Shown: positions 25,578 through 37,736, counted from the stretch's first letter. The stretch: DNA of 64,000 bases from Ypsolopha sequella (GCA_934047225.1 OW203986.1:12961221-13025220), one strand, 5' to 3'. Translations and numbers: made by a program. Notes: generated from the letters alone by a model not told the origin.

Positions 25578-27090
25578 TTTTATTTTCTTTTATTTATGTA
25601 TATTTAAGTCATATCTATATTATATACTACTTAAATAAATAGATAAAGTAAAGATTACTATAAGTTCTGTGGTTTTGCTTCTCATTATTCTATACAGTGC
25701 TTGCCTGCCGCGCCAGATAACGCTGTATATATCAATCTCAGTCGTACATCCCCATTTTCAGAGGCTCAAAGTTGCGGCTGTGGATTATAAGGGTCTAAGA
25801 TAAGCTCATTTCCTAAATCCTAAATTTGTACTCCATTCTTTGAGACGCCGTCGAGAGGCTTTTTTTTGTTAAAGTGATACTGGATTCCTTTAACTTTTGA
25901 ATTTGATTTGCAAATAATGCTTTTAGAGAAAGAGGCTACTTAGATACTTGGTTTTATTTGAGAATAAATTTACCAATTTTTTTGTCCACGGTCCGGGATT
26001 CCATCTGGTACACCGGACAGTGAAAAAACGCTCTAAGAGTATGGTATATTGTTCCGGTAAGAGAAAGTTATATTTAAGCTTCTTGGAAAATAGAATGAAA
26101 AGTAATTTATCCTCACATAATACTTTGTTAAGTTTTGTTATTGGCATAGGCAACTTTTATCTGAAACATAGGTTTAATATGTATTTAAATTAAACTAATA
26201 TCGCGTACAATTTCCTATATTCGAATGTCTAAATTCAGGTTAACTTACATTTAAAAAAAAAGTAAAGCAATATGTATATACATACATAATGAGCTGCCTG
26301 AAAGTGTACTTTTTGGAAGAAAATTCCGCACTAAGCCGCGGACCGATCGACTTATAATATAAAGGCTTCCGATTCTGACCAGACCTTGAAAATTATGATA
26401 CTGCTTACCACATTTATCAAGGAGATGTGGTAAGGAGGTGTGGCGCTTGCGAACGCATCAGGCCAACAATAGACCTCATGCGAAACCCACTGTCAATATT
26501 AATAGAGATGTGTATGTTGTGTTGTTAATGACTACAGGCTGATAAGCCACCCTCTTTTTGCATGTGTGCGTGAGGTTTATGACTATGTGAGCCGTACTCA
26601 TAGCTTTTGTGTTTATGTCATTGAAATAAATGGGAGGAAACGTGGATACAACTAAACACTAACAATTCGAGTAATATGTAAGGAAAATCTGATAATATCT
26701 GTGCTGTTTACGCACACGTTAATCGAGGGCATCAAGCTGAAAGGTCGTATCTACAGATTTTCCGAAAACCAAAAATTCCGACTTCTTTGGGCGAATCTCC
26801 ATATTACGAGTAATTAGCTCTACATGTACTGAAAAAGATATGGTTGCTCCACCTATTATAAGTACTATATGCCTAGGTACAGGATGTGAAAGTGCGTCTA
26901 TTAAATAAAGAAATATAAGAATTAATAATTAGTGCATACTTTTATATTTTTGTAGAAACGGCCTTTCAGTTGGATGACCTCAATATGTAGTACTTACTTA
27001 CATAAAGAAATAAAGAAATCCTTTATTTTCACTGAAGTAAAAACATTATCATCCTGCCATAAACGAAACCTACATATATTCGTTTTTTAG
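25578..27090. other. Unassigned DNA
   Basis: Short frames open on both strands at 25.92-26.19 kb, without family features. A stretch ending in cattgaaataaatgggagga at about 26.6 kb could be a retroposed tail, but its origin is not clear. Confidence 0.4.
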
Positions 27091-27695
27091 TTGGCAAACC
27101 TGACTTCCTGCCGTAGCTGGTGCCAGCTGGATAATGTCAGACTGTCAGACAAGCTAGTGGCTGCGGCCCAGTTTTTGTGTTCAAAGTATGTTCACTACTT
27201 TATGTTTTCTGCCTTTTTAAGGTGGGCCATCCCGTTCAGCTGCCATATAAACGCTTTAGGTGTTTGTGACGACCTGATGGGTTTTTTCAATGAAACTTTG
27301 CACACATCTTTATATACAACTTTGAGACAACCACGCTACTGTAGCGCGTCGGGCATGTTCGCTGAGGCCAGAGTGCCTGATTTCTTCGCCGTGCCTAGAT
27401 CCAGGATAGCATAATTTAGGGATCGTCTTGGAAACTCCAGCAATAGTATCTTAAGGATGACCGTTGGTAAAATCAACGAAAACCCAATTTTAGATCCTTG
27501 GAGGTCCGTGCAACGTGCCCCCAACAAAAAATAAATAGACCTTAGTAGTGCAAATTAATTCTTTAATTTTATTGTATTTTATTTAATATTGGACATTTCT
27601 TAATTTTAAATTTTAAATTGAATTGTTGTTAAGAACATGGACTGTAAAAAAACATTCGTTTTTATATTGGTCTGAAATAAAAACCTTATTTTTAT
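27091..27695 (+). pseudogene. Degenerate LINE ORF2 C-terminal fragment and 3' UTR
   Basis: The open frame ends SASGMFAEARVPDFFAVPRS, then after a stop reads FRDRLGNSSNSILRM and ENPILDPWRSVQRAPNKK. The 'ASxMFA.ARV..F.A..R' and 'SSNSIL' pattern is the C-terminal end of a LINE ORF2 type in insects. The upstream half of the frame does not look like RT, so the frame is scrambled. The 3' end has ctgaaataaaaacc near 27690. Confidence 0.55.
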
Positions 27696-27720
27696 AATTA
27701 TTCTGTTTCCCGTGCCCCCA

Positions 27721-28200
27721 CACCACATTTTGACCCATCTCTCATCAAGAGGTGCAAGATGGCGAGATATTCAAGAAGCGCTGAATTTGTGAAATGGTTT
27801 CAGATAAAAACTGTTAACTGTTTATTTATAGAAAAGTGTATAAATTTAATTTTCTTTACATGAACGACGTCTGTATTTCTGTATTTGTTTATTAACAGTA
27901 TAGATAAAAATTAAAAATAAACTTTGCATAAAAACGAGGCAATATTATTTTATTTATTTATTTATTTGGTCTACCAACAGACTTACACTTAACAACATAC
28001 AATTAATCTAGCGTACAGTAGGAATAGAGTGTAACTCCAATTATAGGTAAACACTGCATGCAATAAAAATGAGAGGAGTGACGTGTGACGCAGGTTCACG
28101 ATATCCTGGCAGCTATTATGATGATGTTTCATCAAAGTTTGCTTTTTGGGCAGCATAGAGACGTAGCTAGATGTCGCTAGATTATACCTACAAAAAAATG
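27721..28200 (-). repeat. Dispersed repeat shared with 54.5-54.86 kb, interrupted by a LINE tail
   Basis: Shares tttctgtatttgtttatt-like blocks, aaaacgaggcaatatt, gcagctattatgatgatg, gctttttgggcagcatagag and gtgaaatggtttcag with the core of the foldback at 54.5 kb. 27947-28095 (ttatttatttatttggtcta...) is an inserted antisense LINE 3' end that the other copy lacks. Confidence 0.6.
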
Positions 28201-28532
28201 GAGAAAATAAGCTGATGACTTCACAATCAGTTATTACTTTTTGAATGAATCTTAAGAAAAATCTAGGCGTAAAGGAGCTTCTTAACAAGCTCATTCTTTG
28301 GAATTTATTGTTTCTTGCCAAATTCAAGCCCAATCATGAGTCTTTTAGTATTAGCAGTTAGAATTTAATCAGGACTTGTTTTTGATCACTTACCGTGTTC
28401 CCAGTATTAATGTATTAATTTGGTCTAATAAATCAAACTCACATCTCGTTATATAAAAGTGCAATACCCGTACATAATCACAAAATTTCCGAAATTATGA
28501 AGTTTGACCGTGGAGGCACAAAATACTCGTAG

Positions 28533-28680
28533 ATACTACCTGAAAACAGACGCATACATGCATAGACGCGTACGTATGATGATCTTGGCAGAATTTCGTA
28601 TTGGCATTCGACCGACTTCATCCGAGATCATCGTACGTACACGTCTATGTGTGCGTGCGCCTGTTTTCGCTAGTTATGCC
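28533..28680. repeat. Imperfect 150-bp hairpin
   Basis: Arms include ctgaaaacagacgcatacat / gtgcgtgcgcctgttttcg, and gtacgtatgatgatct with its near complement. MITE-like. Confidence 0.5.
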
Positions 28681-29271
28681 AGAGAATATAAAGTATGAGT
28701 AAACCTTCTGTAGGTGGTTATTTTGTGGTGTACAAATACAATACAAATTTCTTTATTTATCCACAAGTAGTTAATAATTAACAGTTAATGCTTAATATTA
28801 TTTTATCCTAAAGTAATTAATAGCATGCACACAGAAAATTAAAAAAATACAAATAAGAATTACATAGACAATAATAATAATGGAGATGTTGATTGTACAG
28901 GAATATTTAAACTGTTTTTATAGACCCTCTCACCTGCACTGGCCTGAAGAAAGACCGTCCCGCAGAGTGAAAGTTTAACAATTTGGACACACAAATTGGA
29001 ATAGGTGTTACACCTTATTTAATTGGATACATTATTATAATAATTATTAGACAAAAGTAACGTTAAAACATCGTTACAACAATATTAACATACTTATTAT
29101 AAATATAGTTAAATGAATGAGTGCTTCATAAAGAAAGAGGGTGAGGGTGTGTGCATGAGTGAAGATGTGTGTGATTGTGTGTGTGGAGGGTGTGTCATGT
29201 TTGTGAGTTTATTTGAATATCACGCATCCTTATGCTATAGTATCTGTGAGTTAAATAAACTGACTAACTGG

Positions 29272-32225
29272 CTATGAATCAACTTTCAAATAACCTTCAA
29301 TCTGATCATAATCTTTGCCTTCCAACCAGCTTCTAATTTTTTCCTTTTGCTGCTTTATTTTCAAACAGCTTTTTTCCATTATAAACTTTTTCATTAAAAA
29401 TGGTGCTAAGAAGGGACGAAATCTGTGCGCAAAGGTAGTTTTACAAACAGGTGTTTTATGTAGGTTTCCATACCGAGTTCTACAAGAATCATTGGTTCTG
29501 TTTGAGGTGTTCATGTTGCTTAAAATATTCGTAATGAATAGTTTTCGCACACTAAGCACCTTTATATCTTTGTACAACTCTGTGGTTGGATACCGATAAT
29601 CCTTCCTAAATAGCACTTTTAATACCGCCCGTTGTGCTCGCTCGATCTCGAGTAGGTGTGTTTTAGCAGCTCCACCCCAAGTGCCTATACAGTATCTAAT
29701 GAGAGATTCAGCTAGTGCATAGTAAATATTACGCTTTAGGTTAATGTCATCAATGCATCGAAGTCTCTTACATATGTAAAGAAGTCTTCGAATGCGACCT
29801 GCAACCAGTTGACAATGATTTGCCCAGTTGAGTTTATCATCAACAAGCACACCTAGGTACCTTATGGTGTTAACTCTTTCTAGATCTGGGCAGTCACAAG
29901 TTCCATTTTGTGCGCATTTGTGTATTTTGACACCTTGATCCGGACACTTGGTGTGGTCAGTTATTCTGAAACACATATATTTTGTTTTACTGACGTTAAG
30001 CGTCAGCAGATTTTTTTCTAACCAATCCCTGACGTTACCTAAACCCTGGTTTGCCTGCTTAAAAGATTCTTCCCATGTTGATCCTGAGAACAGTAGGACA
30101 GTATCATCCGCATATGATAAAATTAAGTTTTTGTCTAATGTAAGGCTGCAGAGGCCATCAATATAAATTAAAAATAATATCGGACCGAGTACACTTCCTT
30201 GTGGGACACCGTAATCAATTTTTGCTGTGTCACTGATGCCAGCAGAATGAATTTTAACCTGTTGTTCTCTGCCACAAAGATAGCTTTTAAACCACGAGTT
30301 AGCTAAGCCTCTAATCCCTAGACCCTCTAGTTTGCGGAGAAGCAAGGGAACAGACACGGTGTCAAACGCCTTAGCCAAGTCTAGAAATACACCAATACAA
30401 TGACTACCTTTATCCAATGCATCCACAATATGTTCCACTAAGTGGATAACAGCGTCAGACGTGGACTTCCCTTTCCTAAAACCATATTGATTGGGTGAAA
30501 GAAGTTTGTTTTTTTCTAAAAAGGTATATATTCTTGCCTTGGCAAGCTTTTCTATGATTTTGGAAAGAGTCGGTAGTAGAGAAATTGGCCTGTAATTTGA
30601 CACCGCCTCCACATCCCCAGCTTTGTGAATAGGTACAACGATCGATTTTTTAAAGGAATCTGGAAAAATCCCAGTTTCAAAAGAAAGATTAATTATGTAA
30701 GTGAGGGGATATAACAATATGTGTCCAGAGGTTCGCAAAAATTTCGCACTTATACCATCAATGCCACAGGTTGCATTAAATTTTAACGAATTAATAATTC
30801 TTCTGACTTCATCCTGGTCTGTAGGAAAGAACATAAAGCTGTCACATGGGCTGGAAAGGGTAGGCTGCATACCAGAGACAAGATCATCTTCAGTCATATT
30901 GAGGCTTTGTAGATGTTTATCAGCTAGTGTTTTGCCAATGTTTGAGAAAAAGCCATTTACTTTATTCAAAGAGCCTTTAGGGTCTGTTTTGTTTAAAAGC
31001 ATGCTAGCAGAGTTCGTATTTTTTGAAGTTGGGAGCGCAGCTGTCTCTTTAATGATTTCCCATAACCTTCGCGGATTTCGGCGATTTTCGGAAAGTGAAA
31101 GAAATTCACAAAAATGTTTCTGGCTGTACGAGTGGCACGAGTGCAAATATTTCTGTAACGTTTATATTGTTCTTGCAATATAACATTAAGTGGGTTTTTG
31201 CGAGCTTTCTTATGTAAAAGGTCTCGAACTTTATAACATTTTATTAATCCGGGAGTGATCCAATTTCTTTTCTTTGGACGAAATTTATTTCTTGTTTGAA
31301 CTTTAGTAATATGTCTATTTAAACAATCTGTTACAGTATTAATGAAGATATTTGTAGCACTATTAACGTCTAGTCCAGAGAAAAGAGCATCCCAATTTAA
31401 TTTCTCTAGCTCTTCTATAACTGCCTTGTAATTTATAGATGAAGTTTCTAACACTTTCGGTTTTTCTTTAGGTTTATCATGCTCTAAAGATATCAAAATA
31501 GGGGAATGGTCCGTTATTTTTGTATGGCATACAATTGAAACAACTTTTTTTTCAGATTTTACCATGCCGTGGTCCAATAAAGAATTCTCTCTTGTAAGTT
31601 CACTGATAACAGATTGTAAGTTATGGGAAGCTAGGCAACACAAGTAATCTGTTTGTCTGGGATCAACGGATGTAATGTAGGTATCTATATTGATATCACC
31701 GCAAAGTATAATGTTTTTTCGCTCTTTTATAGAATGTAAACAACTATCAAGGGACTTTACAAATTCTGTTGTATCCTTAATGGACGGAGTGCGATAAATG
31801 GCTAGTATAGTTAGATCTGAGCCCAACTGTAGTTCGATTCCGTTTGCATTTGTAAGTTGCATATCCTTGGTAATAACTTTATATCTGGATAAAATCGAGA
31901 CATGAGTGAAAACTATAACACCTGACGCTTTGTTTATTTGATTATTTGAGCGACATAAAGTATAGCCGGGTATACTAGGTATAAATTCCCTAAGCCAGCA
32001 CTCTGTCAAAACAATAAAATCGAAATCTGTGTTGAACCTTTTTAATAAAACCATAAGCTGATCGAAATTCATGTAAATACTTCTAATATTAACGCAAAAA
32101 ATAGTGAAACTACTATTTTTATTTAAAGGTTTTATGCACATCTCGGGTTCCGTAAATACATACTGTTGTGCCATAGAAAGGCCAGCGCCATCCCTATCAA
32201 CTTCATTAATATCTAACCGGACCAT
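29272..32225 (-). pseudogene. LINE ORF2: APE endonuclease and reverse transcriptase, one frameshift
   Basis: The first frame (32225 to about 31120) encodes the endonuclease: NIRSIYMNFDQL, LTECWLREF, ILCGDINIDT and TDHSPILIS. The second frame (about 31146 to 29272) encodes RT: GIDGISAKFL, VVPIHKAGD, NYRPISLLPTLSKI, YGFRKGKSTSDAV, FLDLAKAFDTV, GVPQGSVLGPILFLIY and SYADDTVLLF, then a C-terminal domain. The two frames overlap at 30993-31146 and share sequence around ENRRNPRRLW, so a single indel near 31.11-31.15 kb breaks an otherwise continuous ORF of roughly 980 residues. The catalytic YADD is intact. The copy is probably inactive because of the frameshift and the DIRS insertion upstream. Confidence 0.88.
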
Positions 32226-32853
32226 ATAATAAAATAAACAAAAAATATTTTACCCGGGCGTAAAAACGCAGCCGGGTATGTAATATAAATATCTGTAAAA
32301 TAAAAAAGGGACAGCGCAGGCCTTCGTCTCTAAAGGTCTGTAAAAAGACGATGAACATATTATTTTGTATATAATGGCTATACACTTGTAGTAGCTTGTA
32401 AATATAAGATAATAAGCAGCTGCACGTTTTCTCGACAAATAATAATAGTCGTTTATGTGAGGAGCAAATCGGATCTTTCAAGGTTAGTCGGCCGGTAACA
32501 GAGAAAGAGATTAGTTGTAAGTTATTGATCATGATCAAATTGTTTGATTCTATTGAATAACAATAATTATGATAAGTTAATTTGATTCTAGGTCTCGTCA
32601 ATCTGCTACAATTGATACGTGATATAAAGATAGTGTTTAAAATGTGTAGTGTAAGTGTAATCCGTAGGGATAAGTGTTGAAAAAGGTGTGTTTTACATAT
32701 TGTGTATTCATCAAACAGAAACAAGATTTCACGTAAGTAGTCTGATAATAACTCTAAAGCTATATGTACAAAAACAACGATCAAAAGTAAATAAAAATAA
32801 AAATGTTCAGAGAAAAAACGTATGCATATCCAGTTCATTCTTAATAACAAAAT

Positions 32854-33061
32854 ATATATGATCAAACGAACTTACCTTAAGTGATGTTCGATCATTATTA
32901 TATGAAGTGCTTCGTTTGAAGATATATTTACCACGTAGTATCTCCTGTCCACTCGGCAACAAATACGCAATTTTCAGAGCAGAAACAAAACTGAAAAAAA
33001 AAACTTTTTCTTATCTCTGGTCCAACCCTATCTGCTCTATGTTACAACTGTCAATTTCATT
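32854..33061 (-). repeat. DIRS right inverted terminal repeat with outer extension
   Basis: Bases 32921-33061 match the left repeat perfectly in inverse orientation. The outer part (32854-32920) is longer than and diverged from the left end, similar to the right-end extension described for DIRS-1. Confidence 0.9.
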
Positions 33062-33126
33062 ATTTCAGAGTACTGCCACAATTTGATGACTGGGTTTACT
33101 CCATAGAGTTCACGGGGATGGGCGGG

Positions 33127-33242
33127 AATATATCTTCAAACGAAGCACTTCATATAATAATGATCGAACATCACTTAAGGTAAGTTCGTTTGATCATATA
33201 TTACATGTCAGTGCTTCGTTTTCGATATATTTACCACGTAGT
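33127..33242 (-). repeat. DIRS internal complementary region (ICR)
   Basis: 33127-33201 is the exact complement of the right-end extension (32854-32928). 33203-33242 is the exact complement of the first 40 bases of the left repeat (37986-37947). The block therefore spells the complement of the right-end/left-end junction, the presumed template for circularising the cDNA. Confidence 0.93.
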
Positions 33243-33616
33243 TATTTAGAGAAATTCATCAAGTTGTGTGATCGACTGAAAAGACTTTTCTTGTTAAGAT
33301 TCAAAATATTTATTTATTAGTAAGTAACTACAATATAAAACCAAAAATTATGGTTTCTTACTCCTTAACCAATAATTTTAATTAATCAAGGCGTAATTAA
33401 TCAGTTAACTAAAAAGTGAGTACACGCAAGTAGCAAAAATAATTAGTCATCTTATGGCTATCTCCTAAACTATGGCACATTTAAATCAGTCTTACTTATG
33501 TTAATTATATAACTGGAAAGTATTAATAACATAATAATACAACACATCCAAAACTTTTACAAGTCTTAGGTATACTTATTTCTAGGAAATTATATATTAT
33601 ATTCATTTAATATTAT

Positions 33617-34558
33617 TTAACTTGACAATACAGCATTAACAAATTGGTCAGTCTCATTGTTTAACGGTCTATCATAGAAACGTGCAAACATTTGGGATGA
33701 ACCCGTCCAGCCAGCTGTCTGGCGAATCACATCTATTGAAACACCCTTAGCCTTGGCTGAGGAGGTGGACGCGTGACGCGTGCTGTGTCCTGTAAACGCT
33801 TTTGTGTCTACTCCACATTCCGATAAAGTGCTTTTTATCCAACGGCTTATTGTAGAAGGTGCCGCAGGCTTATATGGTCTTTTAGATGTTATTATGAGAT
33901 GGTCTATGTTTTCTCTTATATTTTTGGTCAGACTGATATAGTCACGAATAGCAACTGCTGGGCAAATCTTAGGATTTTCATAAAATTTTAGTTTTAAATA
34001 TGGCTGTTGTCGCCCAGGGGCAGACGTTTTTATTAGATCTGTAATTAAAATGTCAATCCCACTACTTGATACAGATAAATTACTATTTTTTATCATTGAA
34101 AGAGTTTGTACCCGCTGTGCTGTACTCAGTGCTAGTAAAGTAACCAACTTTTTTGATATTTGGTCCAAATTTAGCCCCTCATGAGGGTACCAACTGGCTA
34201 AAACTGACAAGACTATGCTGGGGTCCCAAGTTGTACTATACTTTGGAATTGGTGGTCTTGACCTATAAAAACCCTTGCAAAGTCTCTTAATGCGATCATC
34301 AGCTCCTATATGGGATCCTACCAACAATGAAAGTGCTGCTCTATGTGAGTTAAGAGTTCCAAAAGAGGCATTTTCATCATACTGTTTGACCAGAAAAGAC
34401 ATAACTACTGGAACAGAGGTCATAAAAGGATCTTCATTATTCTCTTCACAAAATTTCCACCATGTTTTATATGTGACATTATATTGTTTAAGGGTGTTAC
34501 CAGATAAAGAATTCAACATGACATCTAAAGCTGAAGTGGGGACCGACCGCTTTAGCAT
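33617..34558 (-). CDS. DIRS tyrosine recombinase
   Basis: 313 residues. It catalyses integration of circular DIRS cDNA, replacing the DDE integrase of LTR elements. The N-terminal half (about 20-105) resembles a SAM-like DNA-binding domain (NTLKQYNVTYKTWWKFCEEN). Catalytic residues can be placed: Arg149 in STAQRVQTL, His258-x-x-Arg261 in GHSTRHAS, Trp284 in TAGWTG, and the nucleophile Tyr295 in FARFYDRP. The start codon overlaps the RT stop by ATGCTAA, a layout that suggests termination-reinitiation. The frame is intact. Confidence 0.93.
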   Translation of the reverse strand: MLKRSVPTSALDVMLNSLSGNTLKQYNVTYKTWWKFCEENNEDPFMTSVPVVMSFLVKQYDENASFGTLNSHRAALSLLVGSHIGADDRIKRLCKGFYRSRPPIPKYSTTWDPSIVLSVLASWYPHEGLNLDQISKKLVTLLALSTAQRVQTLSMIKNSNLSVSSSGIDILITDLIKTSAPGRQQPYLKLKFYENPKICPAVAIRDYISLTKNIRENIDHLIITSKRPYKPAAPSTISRWIKSTLSECGVDTKAFTGHSTRHASTSSAKAKGVSIDVIRQTAGWTGSSQMFARFYDRPLNNETDQFVNAVLSS

Positions 34559-36330
34559 TGCTTGCCGGACAATATCCCGGCAACCAGGATAAGCTGATGG
34601 CTGAGAGGGTGGCTGGTCCTGAAAGGAGAATGTAAAAGATTGTCTTTAGGTCCAAAAAACATAAGTTCTGAAACCAACATTTCACTCAGAAGAGGAAACC
34701 AAGCCTGTGATGGCCAATAGGGTAATACCATAATTCCTGTAGCCTTGTCATTCCTTATCTTTTGTAGACATTTTAAAATTAAACTGAAGGGTGGGAACGC
34801 ATAAAAGTAGTAATCAGTCCACTGTAATGTGAAGGCATCTATGTTTGTCGCTTCAGGATCACGTTTCCATGAAACATATCTCTCACACTTGGCATTGACT
34901 CTTGAGGCAAAAAGGTCTATGACAGGACAACCTAACTTGGAGGTAATATCATCAAAAACATCCTGATTCAGTTCCCATTCCGTGTCTGGGTTAAAGGTTC
35001 TAGATTCCTCATCTGCCTCTTTATTATCTGAAGACCTAATATATGATGCAAACAACCATATACTCCTCTCCTCACACCATTGCCAAATGTCCCTAGCTAA
35101 ATTGTTCAAGTGTGGAAACTGAATGCTTCCCATTCTGTTTACATAAGAAATGGCTGTCTTATTGTCCACCCTTAATAATATTGACAAGTGTCTTTGGTTT
35201 TTAACAAAACATTTTAAGGCTAGAAAAACAGCTAATAACTCGAGATAATTAATATGAAAAACTGTTTCTTCACTTTTCCATGTCCCATTAACTCGACTGC
35301 CATTACAAACAGAGCCCCACCCACTTCGCGAAGCATCACTAAATATTTCTAGGTCGAAACTCATGGACCTGATGGGTTTCGATACCTTGTATATATTTGA
35401 TGCCCACCAAGTAAGGTCCAACTTAGCATCAGGGAGTAATGACACTTTCCCTTCATAATCACCATTTTTCTTTGATAAAGAAAGATACTTCTGGCGCTCT
35501 AAGAATTTAGTATAAACCCATCCATACTCAACGGCAGGACAAGCTGCTATTAAGACACCAATCACATGTGCCAGTTCTCGGATTGTGCATGTACCTGAAT
35601 TTAATAACCTACAAACCATTTTGAAAATATAGTTTCTCTTATCAAGTGGTAGTTCTATGATCATGTTGGCAGAGTTGAATACATAGCCTAGGAATTGGCA
35701 AGACTGAGATGGTTCTAAAACACATTTCTGGTAATTGATAACAAAGCCTAGGCATTCTAGAAGAGAGATTGTTTGTTTTACATTGTTCAAGCAAGTATTA
35801 TAATCGGATCCAAGGCAAAGCATGTCATCTAAATAAATAACGGATTTTAAGCCTCTCTCTCTTAAATAGGTAACAACAATTTTCATGATTTTAGTGAAAA
35901 TATGGGGTGCTGAACTTAAACCAAAGGGTAAAGCGTTAAACTGATACAAGCAGACTGTGTCTTTATTTTTATGTTTATCAATTACTGGAAGGGAATGTTG
36001 GAAGCGAAGGTATTTTCTATGCTTTTCATTGATAGGCAAAACCAAATATGCCTCCTTCAGGTCTATCTTAGCTAAAAAGTCACCCTTTTTAACCAACGCT
36101 GTTGCTGTTCTATGATCCTCCATTTTAAAATGGGGAGCAGTAATAAATTTATTGAGTTGTTTTAAGTTTAAAATGAATCTTTTAGAACCATCAGGTTTAG
36201 GTATTAGAAATATCTTTGATATGAACTGGTTTGGACATGGTTTACACAGCTGAATGGCTCCCATGTTCAAAAGTTTACTTATTGCCAGATTCATGTCTTC
36301 TTTCTCTTTTTGAGATGCCGGACTAAACAT
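34552..36330 (-). CDS. DIRS reverse transcriptase / RNase H / methyltransferase-like polyprotein
   Basis: 592 residues from the first Met. The same frame is open further upstream through WRNITKDDAILDHLKGYSIP (to about 36480), a typical DIRS RT lead-in overlapping the end of ORF1, so translation may begin upstream. RT motifs: KIDLKEAY (Asp90), LPFGLSSAPHIF (about 135-145), and YLDD at 167-170, the form seen in DIRS elements instead of YADD. RNase H residues: FSDAS (Asp332), NYLELLA (Glu364), RVDNK (Asp389), KEADEES (Asp440). The C-terminal part has IDLFA (471-475) and AFPPFSLI (511-518), matching the DAM-like methyltransferase region of DIRS. No internal stop or frameshift is visible. Its TAA overlaps the recombinase start as ATGCTAA. 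Confidence 0.93.
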   Translation of the reverse strand: MFSPASQKEKEDMNLAISKLLNMGAIQLCKPCPNQFISKIFLIPKPDGSKRFILNLKQLNKFITAPHFKMEDHRTATALVKKGDFLAKIDLKEAYLVLPINEKHRKYLRFQHSLPVIDKHKNKDTVCLYQFNALPFGLSSAPHIFTKIMKIVVTYLRERGLKSVIYLDDMLCLGSDYNTCLNNVKQTISLLECLGFVINYQKCVLEPSQSCQFLGYVFNSANMIIELPLDKRNYIFKMVCRLLNSGTCTIRELAHVIGVLIAACPAVEYGWVYTKFLERQKYLSLSKKNGDYEGKVSLLPDAKLDLTWWASNIYKVSKPIRSMSFDLEIFSDASRSGWGSVCNGSRVNGTWKSEETVFHINYLELLAVFLALKCFVKNQRHLSILLRVDNKTAISYVNRMGSIQFPHLNNLARDIWQWCEERSIWLFASYIRSSDNKEADEESRTFNPDTEWELNQDVFDDITSKLGCPVIDLFASRVNAKCERYVSWKRDPEATNIDAFTLQWTDYYFYAFPPFSLILKCLQKIRNDKATGIMVLPYWPSQAWFPLLSEMLVSELMFFGPKDNLLHSPFRTSHPLSHQLILVAGILSGKQC

Positions 36331-36467
36331 ACTTGGTACATGAGCTTGATATGGTGTACTGTGAAACGGGATTGAATACCCTTTAAGATGATCCAGTATG
36401 GCATCATCTTTAGTTATATTTCTCCAACATTTTTGAAAAAATAATAACCTGCCAGCATGACCTACCT

Positions 36468-37736
36468 CTATTGAGGAGCACGAAGCTTGTCTATCCGGGC
36501 TTTCTTGGGGGGCTGAGGTGCAGGAACTGGAGGCCTGCGGTTGGTCATCGTTGAGGATGATTGGTATTTCTTGTGTCCGCCTCGAGCTGGATTCCTTGCT
36601 GATCCCTGATATCGGGGCGGACCCTGAAAGTTTCCCTGTTTTGGGAAGTTTCTGTTTAAAACAGGAGCCTTTGGAGTCTCTTTTCTTATACTCGCACCAC
36701 TTTTCTCCAAACTTTTAGCAGCTTTTATTTTCTCAGCTAGATTGTTTCCAAAAAGAAACTCATCTCTATTGACATCCTTAATCACATCCAGAAATTTCTT
36801 ATCCAATGTGGGCGTAATTAATTTTCTTCTTCCCACAGTCTGACCATGGTGAAGGTCCGCTAATATTCTAGATGCTTCACTCATTAGTTGTATGACTGGC
36901 AGCTTATCTGGAACATTTCCAATAACTAATAATGTCAAGGCCTTATTAAGGGCAGCTATGCCAAGCCCTAATTGTGATTGCTCAGCCTCGATCTTTTTGT
37001 CCCTGCTGACTGCTACTGGTGGAATAGCGGCAGCAATTTCAGGGTTAAGTTTAGGTGCCTCTAAGAATTTGCAATTCTCAGGTACAGCGCAGTGCTTGTC
37101 CAACAACATCTGCCTGGCTTCTTTTTCTAGGCCTTTTTCTAAAATCACCATCCAACGCCGGGCAAGGTCTCCATTTATGTTGGGGCCGTACTTTGGTTTG
37201 GAGACCATTGGGTCTCCCAATGCCATCAATACGTCTGGATCCAAGTTCTCCTCAACTGGAGGCTCTTGGTTTTCGTCGCCCCCCTCTTTTTGTTGTTCAT
37301 CGACCTCGGCGACCTCGTCGACCTCCGGGGCGTGCGAGTCTTGATCTGTAATTAAGTGGCCCTTTTAGCAAATCTTTTGAAGATGTAGCATAATTAACCA
37401 TCGCAATGCCTCACGGACATCACCCAGGTTTAGCTTTTCGTGTGCATATCACGTATACACCACGAAAGAGATTTTTAAAACAGTATCTGTGCATCTCGTA
37501 CACAACCCACTGAGACTCGCATCGAAAGATTATTCATCTAAAAATAATGAAAAAATCAACGTACCTGCATTATTTTCATCACCAAACACATTAAAATCCT
37601 CGTGAAAATCGGCGACGGCTGGATATACCGCAACGGAACGCAACCGTTTTCGTTCCTCTTGTTTGCGTTCAAGGCGTCGGATTTTTTGGAAATAATACTC
37701 CAATCGATCGTCATCACTTTTGTGCCTCTTGGGCAT
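36468..37736 (-). CDS. DIRS ORF1 (gag-like), probably spliced
   Basis: Exon A runs 37736-37565 (MPKRHKSDDDRLEYYFQKIR, with a basic coiled-coil-like segment KIRRLERKQEERKRLR). It ends at GCAG|GTACGT. Exon B runs 37345-36468 after the acceptor taattacag|ATC. Joining them restores one 349-codon frame (ENNA-D-QDSHAPE). An acidic stretch follows, then a helical middle and a basic, Arg/Gly/Pro-rich C terminus (GNFQGPPRYQGSARNPARGG) suited to nucleic-acid binding. This is probably the structural protein of the element. Unspliced, the frame in exon A stops at 37530, so splicing, or a downstream start at 37244, is needed. The stop codon overlaps the open frame leading into the RT ORF. Confidence 0.75.

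Noticed and set aside
32206..32865. A 219-codon minus-strand frame between LINE ORF1 and ORF2
   Set aside because: AT-rich, hydrophobic by composition, no motif, and it runs across the DIRS right terminus, so it cannot be a gene.
33127..33242. An independent MITE made of 32855-33200 with 74-bp arms
   Set aside because: The arms are explained exactly by the DIRS right end and its internal complementary region, including the adjoining 40 bp that match the left end.
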